Of a DNA stretch of 64,000 nt, positions 16,888-25,842 are shown one piece after another. Source of the DNA: Roseitalea sp. (GTDB lineage Bacteria; Pseudomonadota; Alphaproteobacteria; Rhizobiales; Rhizobiaceae); NCBI GenBank assembly GCA_017642895.1, contig JAEPON010000015.1, positions 1-64,000 of the forward strand, given 5' to 3'. Positions within the stretch are counted from its first letter, which is position 1. Each line of letters begins with the position of its first letter. The notes below the pieces were generated by a model, which did no database searches, was not told where the DNA came from, and was given only the letters and a program-made list of their open reading frames with translations. The translations under genes and the position numbers were made by a program.

Positions 16888-17703
16888 TCAGCCCAACATC
16901 TGGTCCATGGCGCGTGACGGTTCGGCGCAGCCGCTCTCGCCGACCACCTTGGCCGGCACGCCGGCGACCGTCTTGCATGGTGGAATGTCGGACAGCACAA
17001 CCGAACCGGCGGCCACTTTGGAGCAGTGACCAACCTTGATGTTGCCGAGGATCTTGGCGCCCGCCCCGATCAAAACGCCATGGCCGATCTTGGGATGGCG
17101 GTCCGCGCCTTCCTTGCCGGTGCCGCCGAGCGTGACCGAATGTAGGATCGACACATCATCGCCGATCGCCGCCGTCTCGCCGACGACCAGACCGGTTGCG
17201 TGATCAAGGAAGATGCCCTTGCCGATGCGCGCGGCCGGATTGATGTCGGTCTGGAACACCGATGACGACCGGCTTTGCAGATAGAGCGCGAAATCGCGCC
17301 GCCCATCGTTCCACAGCCAATGCGCCAGCCGATGCGTCTGGATCGCGTGAAAGCCCTTGAAGTAGAGCATCGGCTCGATCAGGCGCGTGCAGGCGGGGTC
17401 ACGGTCATGGACGGCCTGAAGGTCGATCCGAACCGCTTCGGCAAAGTCCGTGCCCGCCGAAAGCATGGCGTCGAACGCCTGACGCACAAGATCGGCCGGT
17501 ACATCGGGATGGTCCAGCCGTTCGGCGATGCGGTGCGCGACCGCCTGTTCGAGACCGGGCTGGTTGAGCACGTTGGTGAAAAAGAAGGTCGCGATCGCCG
17601 GGTCGGTGTCGGCGGCCACTGCTGCCTCTCGCCGGATGCGGTGCCAGATCGGATCGACGGGATTGACCGCCGGAGCCTTATTGCGCGGTGCTTCGCGGGA
17701 CAT
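16888..17703 (-). CDS. cysE: Serine O-acetyltransferase
   Basis: Acetylates L-serine with acetyl-CoA, the committed step of cysteine synthesis. The 271-residue protein has the N-terminal helical SATase domain (about 20-140; DPACTRLIEPMLYFKGFHAI) and a C-terminal left-handed beta-helix with HHSVTLGG-type repeats here as LHSVTLGGTGKEGADRHPKI, including catalytic His and the DHATG segment. The C-terminal tail could dock cysteine synthase. DUF3126 lies about 95 bp downstream on the same strand. Confidence 0.95.
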   Translation of the reverse strand: MSREAPRNKAPAVNPVDPIWHRIRREAAVAADTDPAIATFFFTNVLNQPGLEQAVAHRIAERLDHPDVPADLVRQAFDAMLSAGTDFAEAVRIDLQAVHDRDPACTRLIEPMLYFKGFHAIQTHRLAHWLWNDGRRDFALYLQSRSSSVFQTDINPAARIGKGIFLDHATGLVVGETAAIGDDVSILHSVTLGGTGKEGADRHPKIGHGVLIGAGAKILGNIKVGHCSKVAAGSVVLSDIPPCKTVAGVPAKVVGESGCAEPSRAMDQMLG

Positions 17704-17778
17704 GAAAGGTCTCCCAAGCGGTTGTTCGATGACGAACCTAGCCCAGTTGTCCGTTATTTGGAACCGCAGCGGTGCGCG

Positions 17779-18543
17779 TCAAGGCGCGTTCGCCTCGCCC
17801 AGAAGATCGAGGACGGCCTTCTTGAACGCCGGATCGCCGACCGCCAGCATGTGATCGCGGCGTTCAATGTCGAGCGCGCGGGCATCGGCCATCATCGCCG
17901 CCAGGGGCTGCGGCGCGCCGGCTATATCGTCCCTGGTGCCGACGCCGATCAGCGTCGGCGCGGCGATCTTCGCCATGTCATCGGGCGTCAGAAGCGTGCG
18001 CGACGAACGGATGCAGGCGGCCAGCGCCAGCCGGTCGCTGCCGGTCTGGTCGGCAAAGGCGCGAAACATGCGGCCGCGTTCGTGGGTGACATCGTCAAGC
18101 GAGGGCGCGAGCAGCGCATCGGCGATCGGGTCCCATTCGCCGACACCCTCAACCATCCCGATGCCCAGCCCGCCGAAGACCAGGCGCTGCACCCGGCCCG
18201 GATGATCGAGCGCGGCGAAGGCGCAGATGCGCGCGCCCATCGAATAGCCGAACAAGTGCGCGGCCTCCAACTCCAGATGGTCAAGCAGCGCGAGCGCATC
18301 GCACGCCATCTTCTGCGGCGTGTAGGCTTCGGCGTCATGCGGCTTGTCGCTGTCACCATGGCCCCGATTGTCGAGCGCGACGGCGCGGTAGCCGGCGTTG
18401 GTCAGTGTCTCGACCCAGCCCGGGCCGATCCAGTTGACCGATTTGTTGGATGCAAATCCGTGCACGAGCAGCACCGGCACGCCGTCTTGCGGTCCCTCAT
18501 CGAAAAAGGCGAGATCGAGGCCGTCGTGAGTGAAGCGGGCCAT
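17779..18543 (-). CDS. Alpha/beta-fold hydrolase
   Basis: A 254-residue cytosolic hydrolase. The nucleophile elbow is GYSMG (about residue 100), the acid is in GTRDDIAG and the base histidine in ERRDHMLAVG; the oxyanion segment is HGFASNK and the NRGHGDSDKP loop is typical of epoxide-hydrolase/esterase-like members. Substrate unknown. It is divergent from the zf-CHCC gene at 18683 and upstream of cysE on the same strand. Confidence 0.88.
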   Translation of the reverse strand: MARFTHDGLDLAFFDEGPQDGVPVLLVHGFASNKSVNWIGPGWVETLTNAGYRAVALDNRGHGDSDKPHDAEAYTPQKMACDALALLDHLELEAAHLFGYSMGARICAFAALDHPGRVQRLVFGGLGIGMVEGVGEWDPIADALLAPSLDDVTHERGRMFRAFADQTGSDRLALAACIRSSRTLLTPDDMAKIAAPTLIGVGTRDDIAGAPQPLAAMMADARALDIERRDHMLAVGDPAFKKAVLDLLGEANAP

Positions 18544-18682
18544 GGCGTTTCCTTGCGCGACCGGTGGACAATTGAGCGAAAGACGGGTGGAAATCCGCCG
18601 CGCGACTGGCTACCAAGTTCTGCGGTGCAGCGAAAGTGCTGCGCCTGACCCTAGTCCCGAGGCACCAGACCGGAGACCCGCA

Positions 18683-18934
18683 ATGGCCGGTGGCACAACG
18701 CCCCATTTCCACAATGATGCCGGGCATGCCCGCATCGCGATCGGCGTCAAGAAGTTCATGTGCGTGGGCGCCAAGCCGCCCTACGACCACCCGCACGTCT
18801 TCCTCGACATGGGCGACGACAATGAGATCGTCTGCCCCTATTGCTCGACGCTCTATGTGTACGATGCCAGCCTTCAGCCCGGAGAGACGATACCGCCGGG
18901 CTGCGCCTTCGACATCACCGTCAACGCCGCCTGA
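18683..18934 (+). CDS. zf-CHCC zinc-finger protein (NDUFS6-like)
   Basis: An 83-residue protein of the zf-CHCC family. The Zn ligands Cys-x-His-x-Cys-x2-Cys fall in FMCVGAKPPYDHPHVFLDMG and EIVCPYCSTLYVYD. Homologous to the mitochondrial complex I accessory subunit NDUFS6 and to small alphaproteobacterial proteins found with respiratory complex I. The ATG is supported by homology length; an open frame continues upstream to 18530 without similarity. Followed 15 bp later by a FAD monooxygenase gene. Confidence 0.88.
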   Translation: MAGGTTPHFHNDAGHARIAIGVKKFMCVGAKPPYDHPHVFLDMGDDNEIVCPYCSTLYVYDASLQPGETIPPGCAFDITVNAA

Positions 18935-18949
18935 CGGGCGGAACCGGCG

Positions 18950-20131
18950 ATGGCGGACACAGGCGAAACGCGGGACGCCGTTCTTGTGGCGGGCGCCGGC
19001 ATTGGCGGGCTGACCGCGGCGCTCGGCCTTGCGCAGCGGGGTCGCGCGGTGACCATCGTCGAAGCGTTCGATGCGCCGTCCGAGATCGGCGCGGGCCTGC
19101 AGGTGCCGCCCAATGCCTGCCATGTGCTCGACCAGCTCGGTGTTCTCGACAATCTGAAGAAGAAGGCATCGGTGCCCAAGCGCATCTGCCTTGGCGATGC
19201 GGTGAGTGGCCGGATCGTTCTCAGCCTTGATGTCAATCGCGATGGCGCCGATGACGGCACCTATCTGACCGCACACCGCGCCCTGTTGCATGGCGTCCTC
19301 TATGATGCTGTCCGGTCGCACCCCGCGATCGCGCTTCTGCCAGGCCACCGGATCGTCAATGTGACAGAGGCCGCCGACACGGTGACCGTGACCGCCGCCC
19401 ATGGCGGCGACCGGGTCGAGTTCACCGCGCCGGCGGTGATCGGCGCCGACGGCATCTGGTCGATCCTGCGCCATGCGGTGGCTGGCGCCGGCACGCCGCA
19501 GCCGACAGGCCGCATCGCCATGCGCGCCGTGGTCCCCGCCCCCGCCGAGGCGCAAGCCAATGCGGTGGTTGCGTGGATGGCGCCGCATGCGCATCTGGTG
19601 ACCTACCCGGTGCGCAACGCCGAAACGCGCAATCTGGTCGCCGTCATTCGCGGCACGACCGGCCAGACGAGCTGGTCGGAAAGCGTCGATCTTGAAACAC
19701 TTGAAGGCCTGTTCGAAAAGCTCGACCGCACGCCCTATGGCGATCTGGGCGACCATGCCGAATGGACCGCATGGCCGCTCTATTCGGTCGATCCGCACGG
19801 CCAGTGGCACTCCGATCGCATCTGCCTTCTGGGCGATGCGGCGCACGGGATGGAACCGTTCGCGGCACAGGGCGCGGCGATGGCGATCGAAGACGGGCAG
19901 GTTCTGGCCGGGGCAATCGCCGACGCCGGGGCCGATTTCGCACACGCCTTCAAATCCTATCATGCAAAGCGCGCCGAGCGCGTCCGTCGGGTGGCCCAGC
20001 GCACCGCTTTCAACCGCTTCACCTATCACCAGGCCGGCATCGGGCGGATCGCGCGCAATCTCAGTTTCCGGATGCGGCCGGCGAGCGCCTTCCGCGCCGA
20101 TCTCGACTGGCTTTACGGCTACCGCGCCTGA
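18950..20131 (+). CDS. FAD-dependent monooxygenase
   Basis: A 393-residue flavoprotein of the aromatic hydroxylase (PHBH/salicylate hydroxylase-like) group: Rossmann GAGIGGLTAALGLAQRG at the N-terminus, the DG-type IGADGIWSILR in the middle and the FAD-binding GDAAHGMEPFAAQGAAMAIE near 300. The substrate is probably an aromatic ring or a quinone intermediate but cannot be told from sequence; ubiquinone hydroxylases of the same fold are an alternative. Ends 13 bp inside the convergent DUF2459 gene. Confidence 0.88.
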   Translation: MADTGETRDAVLVAGAGIGGLTAALGLAQRGRAVTIVEAFDAPSEIGAGLQVPPNACHVLDQLGVLDNLKKKASVPKRICLGDAVSGRIVLSLDVNRDGADDGTYLTAHRALLHGVLYDAVRSHPAIALLPGHRIVNVTEAADTVTVTAAHGGDRVEFTAPAVIGADGIWSILRHAVAGAGTPQPTGRIAMRAVVPAPAEAQANAVVAWMAPHAHLVTYPVRNAETRNLVAVIRGTTGQTSWSESVDLETLEGLFEKLDRTPYGDLGDHAEWTAWPLYSVDPHGQWHSDRICLLGDAAHGMEPFAAQGAAMAIEDGQVLAGAIADAGADFAHAFKSYHAKRAERVRRVAQRTAFNRFTYHQAGIGRIARNLSFRMRPASAFRADLDWLYGYRA

Positions 20132-20817
20132 TCGGCGGCAACGCGGGCGAGACCGAATTCGAGCGTCTGCGCCAGCGGCGTCCAGTGACCGACGCCGATG
20201 CCCGCTTCGCGCAGACGCCGTCCGGCCCAGGCATTGCAACTGTGCCAGGGTGTGAACCGGCCGCGACCGGCAAAGAAACGGTCGCCAACCCCTTGCGTCA
20301 CGCCGGTATACGGCTCGCGATCGGCAAACCAGCCGGCGATCGACCCGGTCAGCGCCGACAATTGATCGTCCGACACGTCAATTGCATAGAGCCCCGGACG
20401 CGGCGTGCCCAGATCGCCAAGCGGCTGGACGTGCATCACCGCCTCATCGAAGGCCAGCGCGCGCGCGGCGATGCCGACGGTCAGGTCGCGCACCTCGCGC
20501 AGGCTGGTGTAGGCAGTGCGCGATCCCCAGCCGAACAGCCAGTAGCGAACGGCGTCCGGGTCGACCGGATGATGGGCTTCATCAAGCCCGATCGCAGCCA
20601 TCACGCCACGCTCGCCACCCATATTGGCCAGCATGGTGTCGGCCGGCAGCGCGATGCCGGCGTGAAAGCCGTTCGACAGGACGTAGATGCGGTGGCGCTG
20701 GTCGGCCGCGGCCATCGCTTCTGTCGGCGCGGACGCGGGCAATGGCACGGCGCCGGCCATGAGCGCGGCGGCCGGAAGCGTGATGACGATCGCAAGGACC
20801 GCGAGAAGACGGCGCAT
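20119..20817 (-). CDS. DUF2459 / TIGR02117-family exported protein
   Basis: A 232-residue protein with an N-terminal signal or anchor helix (about residues 3-25) and a family core beginning IYVLSNGFHAGIALP and including WLFGWGSRTAYTS and PWHSCNAWAGRRL, which contains Cys and His. These proteins resemble a cysteine-peptidase-like fold and were linked to polyhydroxyalkanoate-producing genomes, but no activity is established. ATG at 20817 (GGGAG site 8 nt upstream) is preferred over a TTG one codon earlier. Overlaps the convergent monooxygenase by 13 bp. Confidence 0.82.
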   Translation of the reverse strand: MRRLLAVLAIVITLPAAALMAGAVPLPASAPTEAMAAADQRHRIYVLSNGFHAGIALPADTMLANMGGERGVMAAIGLDEAHHPVDPDAVRYWLFGWGSRTAYTSLREVRDLTVGIAARALAFDEAVMHVQPLGDLGTPRPGLYAIDVSDDQLSALTGSIAGWFADREPYTGVTQGVGDRFFAGRGRFTPWHSCNAWAGRRLREAGIGVGHWTPLAQTLEFGLARVAADQAR

Positions 20818-20841
20818 CAAACCGTCTCCCCCATCAGTCGA

Positions 20842-21642
20842 TCAATGCAGGATCTGGCTGAGGAACTCCTTGGTCCGCTCATGTTGCGGATTGTCGAAGA
20901 ACGGATCGGGCTCGTTCTGCTCGACGATCTGGCCCTGATCCATGAAGATGACCCGGTTGGCGACCTGACGGGCAAAGCCCATTTCGTGGGTCACGCACAA
21001 CATGGTCATGCCTTCCTCGGCAAGTCCGACCATCGTGTCCAGCACTTCCTTGATCATTTCGGGATCGAGCGCCGAAGTCGGCTCATCGAACAGCATGATG
21101 CGCGGGTTCATGCACAATGAGCGGGCGATCGCCACGCGCTGCTGCTGGCCACCGGACAATTGGCCGGGATATTTGCCCGCCTGCTCTGGGATCTTGACGC
21201 GGGTCAGGAAGTGCATCGCCCGCTCTTCGGCTTCCTTCTTGGGCATCTTGCGCACCCAGATCGGGGCGAGCGTGCAATTCTCCAAGATCGTCAGGTGCGG
21301 GAACAGGTTGAAGTGCTGGAACACCATGCCCACCTCGCGGCGCACCTCGTCGATCTTTTTCAAATCGTTGGTCAGCTCGATCCCGTCGACGACGATCTTG
21401 CCCTTTTGATGCTCTTCGAGACGGTTGATGCAGCGGATGAGGGTCGATTTGCCGGAACCGGACGGTCCGCAAACGACGATCCGCTCGCCCCGCATCACTT
21501 TGAGGTTGATGTCGCGCAGCACGTGGAAGTCGCCATACCATTTGTGCATGTCGTTGATCTCGACGGCGACTTCGGTCTCCGACACCTGCATCTTGGACCG
21601 GTCGACATGGATCTCATCGGGCTTGACGGCGTTTTCGCTCAT
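20842..21642 (-). CDS. aapP: General L-amino acid ABC transporter, ATP-binding subunit
   Basis: A 266-residue ATPase of the polar amino acid uptake family: Walker [11 protein letters not shown]-loop [12 protein letters not shown], signature [15 protein letters not shown], Walker [15 protein letters not shown] and H-loop [10 protein letters not shown]. The ATG at 21642 has an AGGAG site; earlier codons overlap the upstream permease. Last gene of the aapJ-Q-M-P operon that imports a broad range of L-amino acids in rhizobia. Confidence 0.94.
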   Translation of the reverse strand: MSENAVKPDEIHVDRSKMQVSETEVAVEINDMHKWYGDFHVLRDINLKVMRGERIVVCGPSGSGKSTLIRCINRLEEHQKGKIVVDGIELTNDLKKIDEVRREVGMVFQHFNLFPHLTILENCTLAPIWVRKMPKKEAEERAMHFLTRVKIPEQAGKYPGQLSGGQQQRVAIARSLCMNPRIMLFDEPTSALDPEMIKEVLDTMVGLAEEGMTMLCVTHEMGFARQVANRVIFMDQGQIVEQNEPDPFFDNPQHERTKEFLSQILH

Positions 21643-21653
21643 GAAGGCGGCTC

Positions 21654-22997
21654 CTAGCTGCGGTGCGAGGTGTCGAGGCGCTGCTCCATATACATGGAAT
21701 AGCGGGACATGCTGAAACAGAAGATGAAATAGATGATCGATGCAAAGACCAGTCCGGTCAGGCTTTGCACCGGCGTCGCCCATGTCGCATCGCTGGTGGA
21801 CGAGCGGATGATGCCCAGGAAGTCGAACAGGCCGATAATCAGCACCAGCGTGGTGTCCTTGAACAGGCCGATAAAGGTGTTGACGATCCCCGGGATGACC
21901 AGCTTGAGCGCCTGCGGCAGGATGATCATGCGCATCATTTGGCCCCAGTTGAGCCCGAGCGCCATGGCGCCCTCATACTGGCCCTTGGGCAGCGCCTGCA
22001 GGCCGCCGCGCACGACTTCCGCCATATAGGCCGACGAGAACAGCGCCACGCCGATCAGCGCCCTGAGCAGCTTGTCGAAGGTCACGCCCTCGGGCAGGAA
22101 CAGCGGCAGCATCACCGAGGACATGAACAGGACGGTGATCAGCGGAACACCGCGCCAGAACTCGATGAACACGATGCAGACAAAACGGACGATCGGCATG
22201 TCCGACCGGCGCCCGAGCGCCAGCGCGATGCCGATCGGCAGCGACGCGGCGATGCCCGTGACGGCAATCACCATGGTCACCAGCAGCCCGCCCCAGACGT
22301 CGGTCTGCACCCGTTCCAGGCCGAAACCAAGGCCGAGCAGCGTGACCACCACGAAAAGGCCCGCAAAAACCACCGCCGTTGTCTTCAGACCCGGCATGGG
22401 ATCCGATTGCGACCCCCTAGCAAATCCGTAGGCCGCAGCCAGTGCCAGGACGGCGAGGATGGCGAGCGGCAGATAAGTGCCCTGCACGTCGAAATTGCCG
22501 CCGGTCAGAAGGATCAGCGTGGCCACCGGGAACACGAGCACCATGAAGACGATGTTTTCGCGCTTGAAGCCGATCGACGGCATCAGAAGCGGGATCAGCC
22601 CGCCAAAGAACATCAGCCACACGATGTTCACCCGCCACTGCTGCTCGTCCGGATAACGGCCATAGATGAACTGGTTCATATAGGCGCCGACATAGGCCCA
22701 GCATGCGCCGAACCAGCCATTGGGCTGGACGCCGCCCTGCGCCTCGGTCGCGCATGCGGTCCGGTCGGTGCCGGACCAGACCGCATCGAAGATCAGGAAA
22801 TTGGCGATCGGCGGCACGATCAGATAGAGCACATAAATGCAGAAAAGTGTGAGGATCGTCTGCCCGACACTGGGAAACAGATGCTCGCGGACCCAGCCGA
22901 TCGGGCCGCGGCTGACAGCGGGCGCGGCCTGCTCCGGCAGCATTTGCTGCCGGACGAATTCGATCTGGACGCCGGATTTGGGTGTGGCCTGGCTCAT
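21654..22997 (-). CDS. aapM: General L-amino acid ABC transporter, permease AapM
   Basis: A 447-residue inner-membrane permease with an extended N-terminal half (helices and a large periplasmic loop around residues 75-130) and a C-terminal BPD_transp domain with the EAA-type loop [21 protein letters not shown]. The ATG at 22997 has GGAG eight bases upstream; an ATG two codons earlier at 23003 overlaps the aapQ stop as ATGA and is equally possible. Pairs with AapQ to form the translocation channel. Confidence 0.93.
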   Translation of the reverse strand: MSQATPKSGVQIEFVRQQMLPEQAAPAVSRGPIGWVREHLFPSVGQTILTLFCIYVLYLIVPPIANFLIFDAVWSGTDRTACATEAQGGVQPNGWFGACWAYVGAYMNQFIYGRYPDEQQWRVNIVWLMFFGGLIPLLMPSIGFKRENIVFMVLVFPVATLILLTGGNFDVQGTYLPLAILAVLALAAAYGFARGSQSDPMPGLKTTAVVFAGLFVVVTLLGLGFGLERVQTDVWGGLLVTMVIAVTGIAASLPIGIALALGRRSDMPIVRFVCIVFIEFWRGVPLITVLFMSSVMLPLFLPEGVTFDKLLRALIGVALFSSAYMAEVVRGGLQALPKGQYEGAMALGLNWGQMMRMIILPQALKLVIPGIVNTFIGLFKDTTLVLIIGLFDFLGIIRSSTSDATWATPVQSLTGLVFASIIYFIFCFSMSRYSMYMEQRLDTSHRS

Positions 22998-22999
22998 CG

Positions 23000-24202
23000 T
23001 CATCTCTCCACCAGCGCCACGCGCGCATTGTACCAGTTCATGAAGGCCGAGGTCAGCAGCGAGAAGGTCAGATAAGTCAGCATGGTGATCGAGATGATCT
23101 CCACCGCCTGGCCGGTCTGGTTCAGCGCCGTTCCGGCAAACACCGACGTCAGCTCGGGATAGGCGATCGCCACGGCGAGTGACGAGTTCTTGGTCAGGTT
23201 GAGATACTGGCTGGTGAGCGGCGGAATGATGATCCGCAGCGCCTGCGGGATCACGACCAGCCGCAGGTTCTGCCCCTGCCGCAGCCCGAGCGCATGGGCC
23301 GCTTCGGACTGCCCTTTGCTGACACCAAGGATGCCCGCGCGGACGATCTCGGCGATGAACGCGGCGGTGTAGGTCGACAGCGCCACGAGCAGCGCGATGA
23401 ATTCGGGGATGACGGTCATGCCGCCCGAGGGGCGGAACCCGCCCAGGACCGGCATGTCCCAGGTGAGCGGCGCGCCAAGCCCCAGAAAGACGATCAGCGG
23501 CAGGCCGACAATGGCGCCCAGACCGACCCAGAGCGACGGAAAGCGCTGACCTGTCGCCATCTGGCGCCGGTAGGCCCAGCGCGACACGCCAAAGGCGATC
23601 GCGATACCGATGATCAGCGCGTAGAGAACGAACGCCCCGCCTTCGCCCCAAACAGGCTTGGGCGCAAAATAGCCGCGAATGTTCAGAAGACCGAGCGGGC
23701 CGAAATCAAGGCTCTCGCGCGGCTGAGGCAGCAGGCGCAGGACGCCGAAATACCAAATGAAAATCTGCAAGAGCAGCGGGACGTTGCGGGCAAACTCGAC
23801 GTAGGAGGTGGCGAGCCGGCTGACGATCCAGTTGTTGGAGAGGCGGGCGATGCCGAGCAGGAAGCCCATGATTGTCGCAAATATGATCCCGACCACCGCG
23901 ATGATGAGCGTGTTCAGGACACCGACGACATAGACCCGTCCATAGGACGATGTGCCCTGATCATAGTCGATCAGCGATTGTGCAACCGAGAAGCCGGCAT
24001 TTTTGCCCAGGAACCCGAAACCCGAGGCGACACCGGCCGCCTGCAGGTTGGCATTCATGTTCACCCAGCCCGAATAGACGAGATAGGCGACCGCCACACC
24101 CAAAAGGATCTGGAAGAGCCAACTGCGAGCCTTGGGGTTGTTGAGCAGCGCGACCTTGGGCGGCGCATCGGCGACCCCTCGCCCCATGTCGGTGACAGCC
24201 AT
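23000..24202 (-). CDS. aapQ: General L-amino acid ABC transporter, permease AapQ
   Basis: A 400-residue permease with eight or so helices and a C-terminal EAA loop (SEAAHALGLRQGQNLRLVVI). Starts MAVTDMGRG at 24202 directly after AGGAGG; thirty further in-frame codons upstream overlap the intercistronic terminator and are not used. Homologous to AapQ of Rhizobium. Its stop overlaps the aapM start. A transcription terminator between aapJ and aapQ should lower its expression relative to the binding protein. Confidence 0.93.
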   Translation of the reverse strand: MAVTDMGRGVADAPPKVALLNNPKARSWLFQILLGVAVAYLVYSGWVNMNANLQAAGVASGFGFLGKNAGFSVAQSLIDYDQGTSSYGRVYVVGVLNTLIIAVVGIIFATIMGFLLGIARLSNNWIVSRLATSYVEFARNVPLLLQIFIWYFGVLRLLPQPRESLDFGPLGLLNIRGYFAPKPVWGEGGAFVLYALIIGIAIAFGVSRWAYRRQMATGQRFPSLWVGLGAIVGLPLIVFLGLGAPLTWDMPVLGGFRPSGGMTVIPEFIALLVALSTYTAAFIAEIVRAGILGVSKGQSEAAHALGLRQGQNLRLVVIPQALRIIIPPLTSQYLNLTKNSSLAVAIAYPELTSVFAGTALNQTGQAVEIISITMLTYLTFSLLTSAFMNWYNARVALVER

Positions 24203-24320
24203 TCGACCTCCTGCCTTGTTCTTGTCGTCGCTACCGGTCGGAACCTGAAGGGGGGCCATCGAAAGCCCGGCGGGCATCTCCGGTGCCGCCACGGTGCAGC
24301 CTGCCCTCGGTGCGCACGTT

Positions 24321-24351
24321 CAAAAATGCCCGGGCGAAACGCCGCCCGGGC
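24321..24351 (-). terminator. Intercistronic terminator/attenuator after aapJ
   Basis: A perfect 10-bp stem (TGCCCGGGCG at 24326-24335 pairing with CGCCCGGGCA at 24342-24351) with loop AAACGC, followed on the minus strand by TTTTT (24325-24321). It lies 18 bp after the aapJ stop and 120 bp before aapQ, as commonly found after binding-protein genes to make them more abundant than the permeases. Confidence 0.8.
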
Positions 24352-24369
24352 ACTTTGTTCATCCAGCCG

Positions 24370-25389
24370 TCAGCGGATCGGCGGCGCGTATTGCAGACCG
24401 CCCTGCGACCAGAGCGCGTTGACACCGCGTCCGATCGCCAGCTCGGTGTCCGGGCCGACATTGCGGTCGAAGATCTCGCCATAGTTGCCGATGGCGGCGA
24501 TCGCCTTGGCGGCCCAGTCATTGTCGAGACCGATGTCGGCGCCGAACTCACCCTCGGTGCCCAGGAGACGGCGAATGGAGGGGTTTTCGCTCTCCTTCAT
24601 CTCTTCGACATTGGCCATCGTCACACCGAGTTCCTCGGCATTCAGCGTGGCGTTGTGCACCCACTTGACGATGTTGAACCACTGGTCGTCGCCCTGGCGG
24701 ACCACGGGGCCAAGCGGCTCCTTGGAGATGATTTCAGGCAGGACCTTGTGCGCGCCGGGATCGGTCAGCTTGAGACGCTGGGCATAAAGGCCCGACTGGT
24801 CTGTCGTGTAGACATCGCAGCGTCCGGCATCATAGGCGGCCACGACCTCGTCGGCCTTTTCGAAGGCGACCAGCTCGTACTCCATGTTGTTGGCGCGGAA
24901 ATAGTCGGCCACGTTCAGTTCGGTGGTGGTGCCGGTGTTGGTGCAGATCGAGGCACCGGACAGTTCGAGCGCCGAATTGATGTTCATGTCGGTGCGGATC
25001 ATGAACCCCTGGCCGTCATAATAGTTGACGCCGGCGAAGTTCAGGCCGAGCTGCGTGTCGCGGCTCATCGTCCAGGTCGTGTTGCGTGACAGAACATCGA
25101 CTTCGCCCGACTGCAGCGCGGTGAAGCGCTCCTTTGCCGACAGCGGCGTGAACTTCACGGCAGTGGTGTCGCCGAAGATCGCCGCGGCGATGCCCCGGCA
25201 AAGATCGACATCCATGCCGCTCCATTCGCCATCCGCATCAGGATTGGAAAACCCCGGAAGCCCCTGGCTCACGCCGCACTGCACGAAGCCCTTGGCCTTG
25301 ACATCATCGAGCGTTGCCGCCGATGCGGTCGATGCGCCGAGTGCAAGCACTGCGGCTCCCAGGACACCTGTGAGTACAGTTTTTGTCAT
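24370..25389 (-). CDS. aapJ: General L-amino acid ABC transporter, substrate-binding protein
   Basis: A 339-residue periplasmic binding protein with a signal peptide (cleavage after ASTASA-AT, about residue 24) and the SBP_bac_3 fold: GVSQGLPGFSNPDADGEWSG, DVDLCRGIAAAIFGD and LSRNTTWTMSRD. Two cysteine pairs (VQCGVSQ, DLCRG, SICTN, GRCDVY) fit the AapJ/BztA subgroup. Captures L-amino acids for AapQMP. First gene of the operon, followed by a terminator hairpin that probably raises its relative yield. Confidence 0.95.
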   Translation of the reverse strand: MTKTVLTGVLGAAVLALGASTASAATLDDVKAKGFVQCGVSQGLPGFSNPDADGEWSGMDVDLCRGIAAAIFGDTTAVKFTPLSAKERFTALQSGEVDVLSRNTTWTMSRDTQLGLNFAGVNYYDGQGFMIRTDMNINSALELSGASICTNTGTTTELNVADYFRANNMEYELVAFEKADEVVAAYDAGRCDVYTTDQSGLYAQRLKLTDPGAHKVLPEIISKEPLGPVVRQGDDQWFNIVKWVHNATLNAEELGVTMANVEEMKESENPSIRRLLGTEGEFGADIGLDNDWAAKAIAAIGNYGEIFDRNVGPDTELAIGRGVNALWSQGGLQYAPPIR

Positions 25390-25842
25390 CGTTTTTCCTC
25401 ATGGTTGCTCAAGTTGTTTTGGGCTTGAGCGCCGACTTATCGCATGCTCCGGCCACAGCCAGAACGCGTACGGCACCTCCCTTCCCGTTTGCGAGACAAA
25501 GGCAAAAAACGAAGTCGGTCAAGGACAATCTGTCAGCCATGTCGGCGACAAAGTTAATATCAAAGCGATTTGGGAGCCGGTTTGGCAAGCCGGTCCGGTC
25601 TGCGGTCAAAATCGCCCCGAAAGGCCCGCAGTCTTCTTGATATCCGGTGGCGCAGCCACGCAACGGGACCGACGCCCGTGCGGCAGCGACACCGTGCCTG
25701 TACACAAAAGGCCTCGGATACTTGGCTGATACCTCGGTGTTTGCTTGCTCTTGCAAGCGCCGTTCGCGCTCGCGGTTGACGAAATCCCCGCGACCGCATA
25801 CCCGCTGGTCGCTGAACGACACCCGATCGGAGAAACCGGACC
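25390..25842. other. Intergenic region between aapJ and metC
   Basis: About 450 bp between two divergent genes. It must hold both promoters. I searched by eye for a SAM-II or other methionine riboswitch in front of metC and for sigma-54 (nitrogen) promoter elements in front of aapJ, and saw neither. A weak GGAG lies 10-15 nt before the metC ATG. No RNA gene, repeat or ORF of note. Confidence 0.45.

Noticed and set aside
18497..20239. 580-codon minus-strand frame opposite the FAD monooxygenase
   Set aside because: Antisense shadow of a gene with clear FAD-binding motifs.
25390..25842. Possible methionine riboswitch or sigma-54 promoter between aapJ and metC
   Set aside because: No match to SAM-I or SAM-II signature sequences nor to TGGCAC-N5-TTGC elements could be found by eye.
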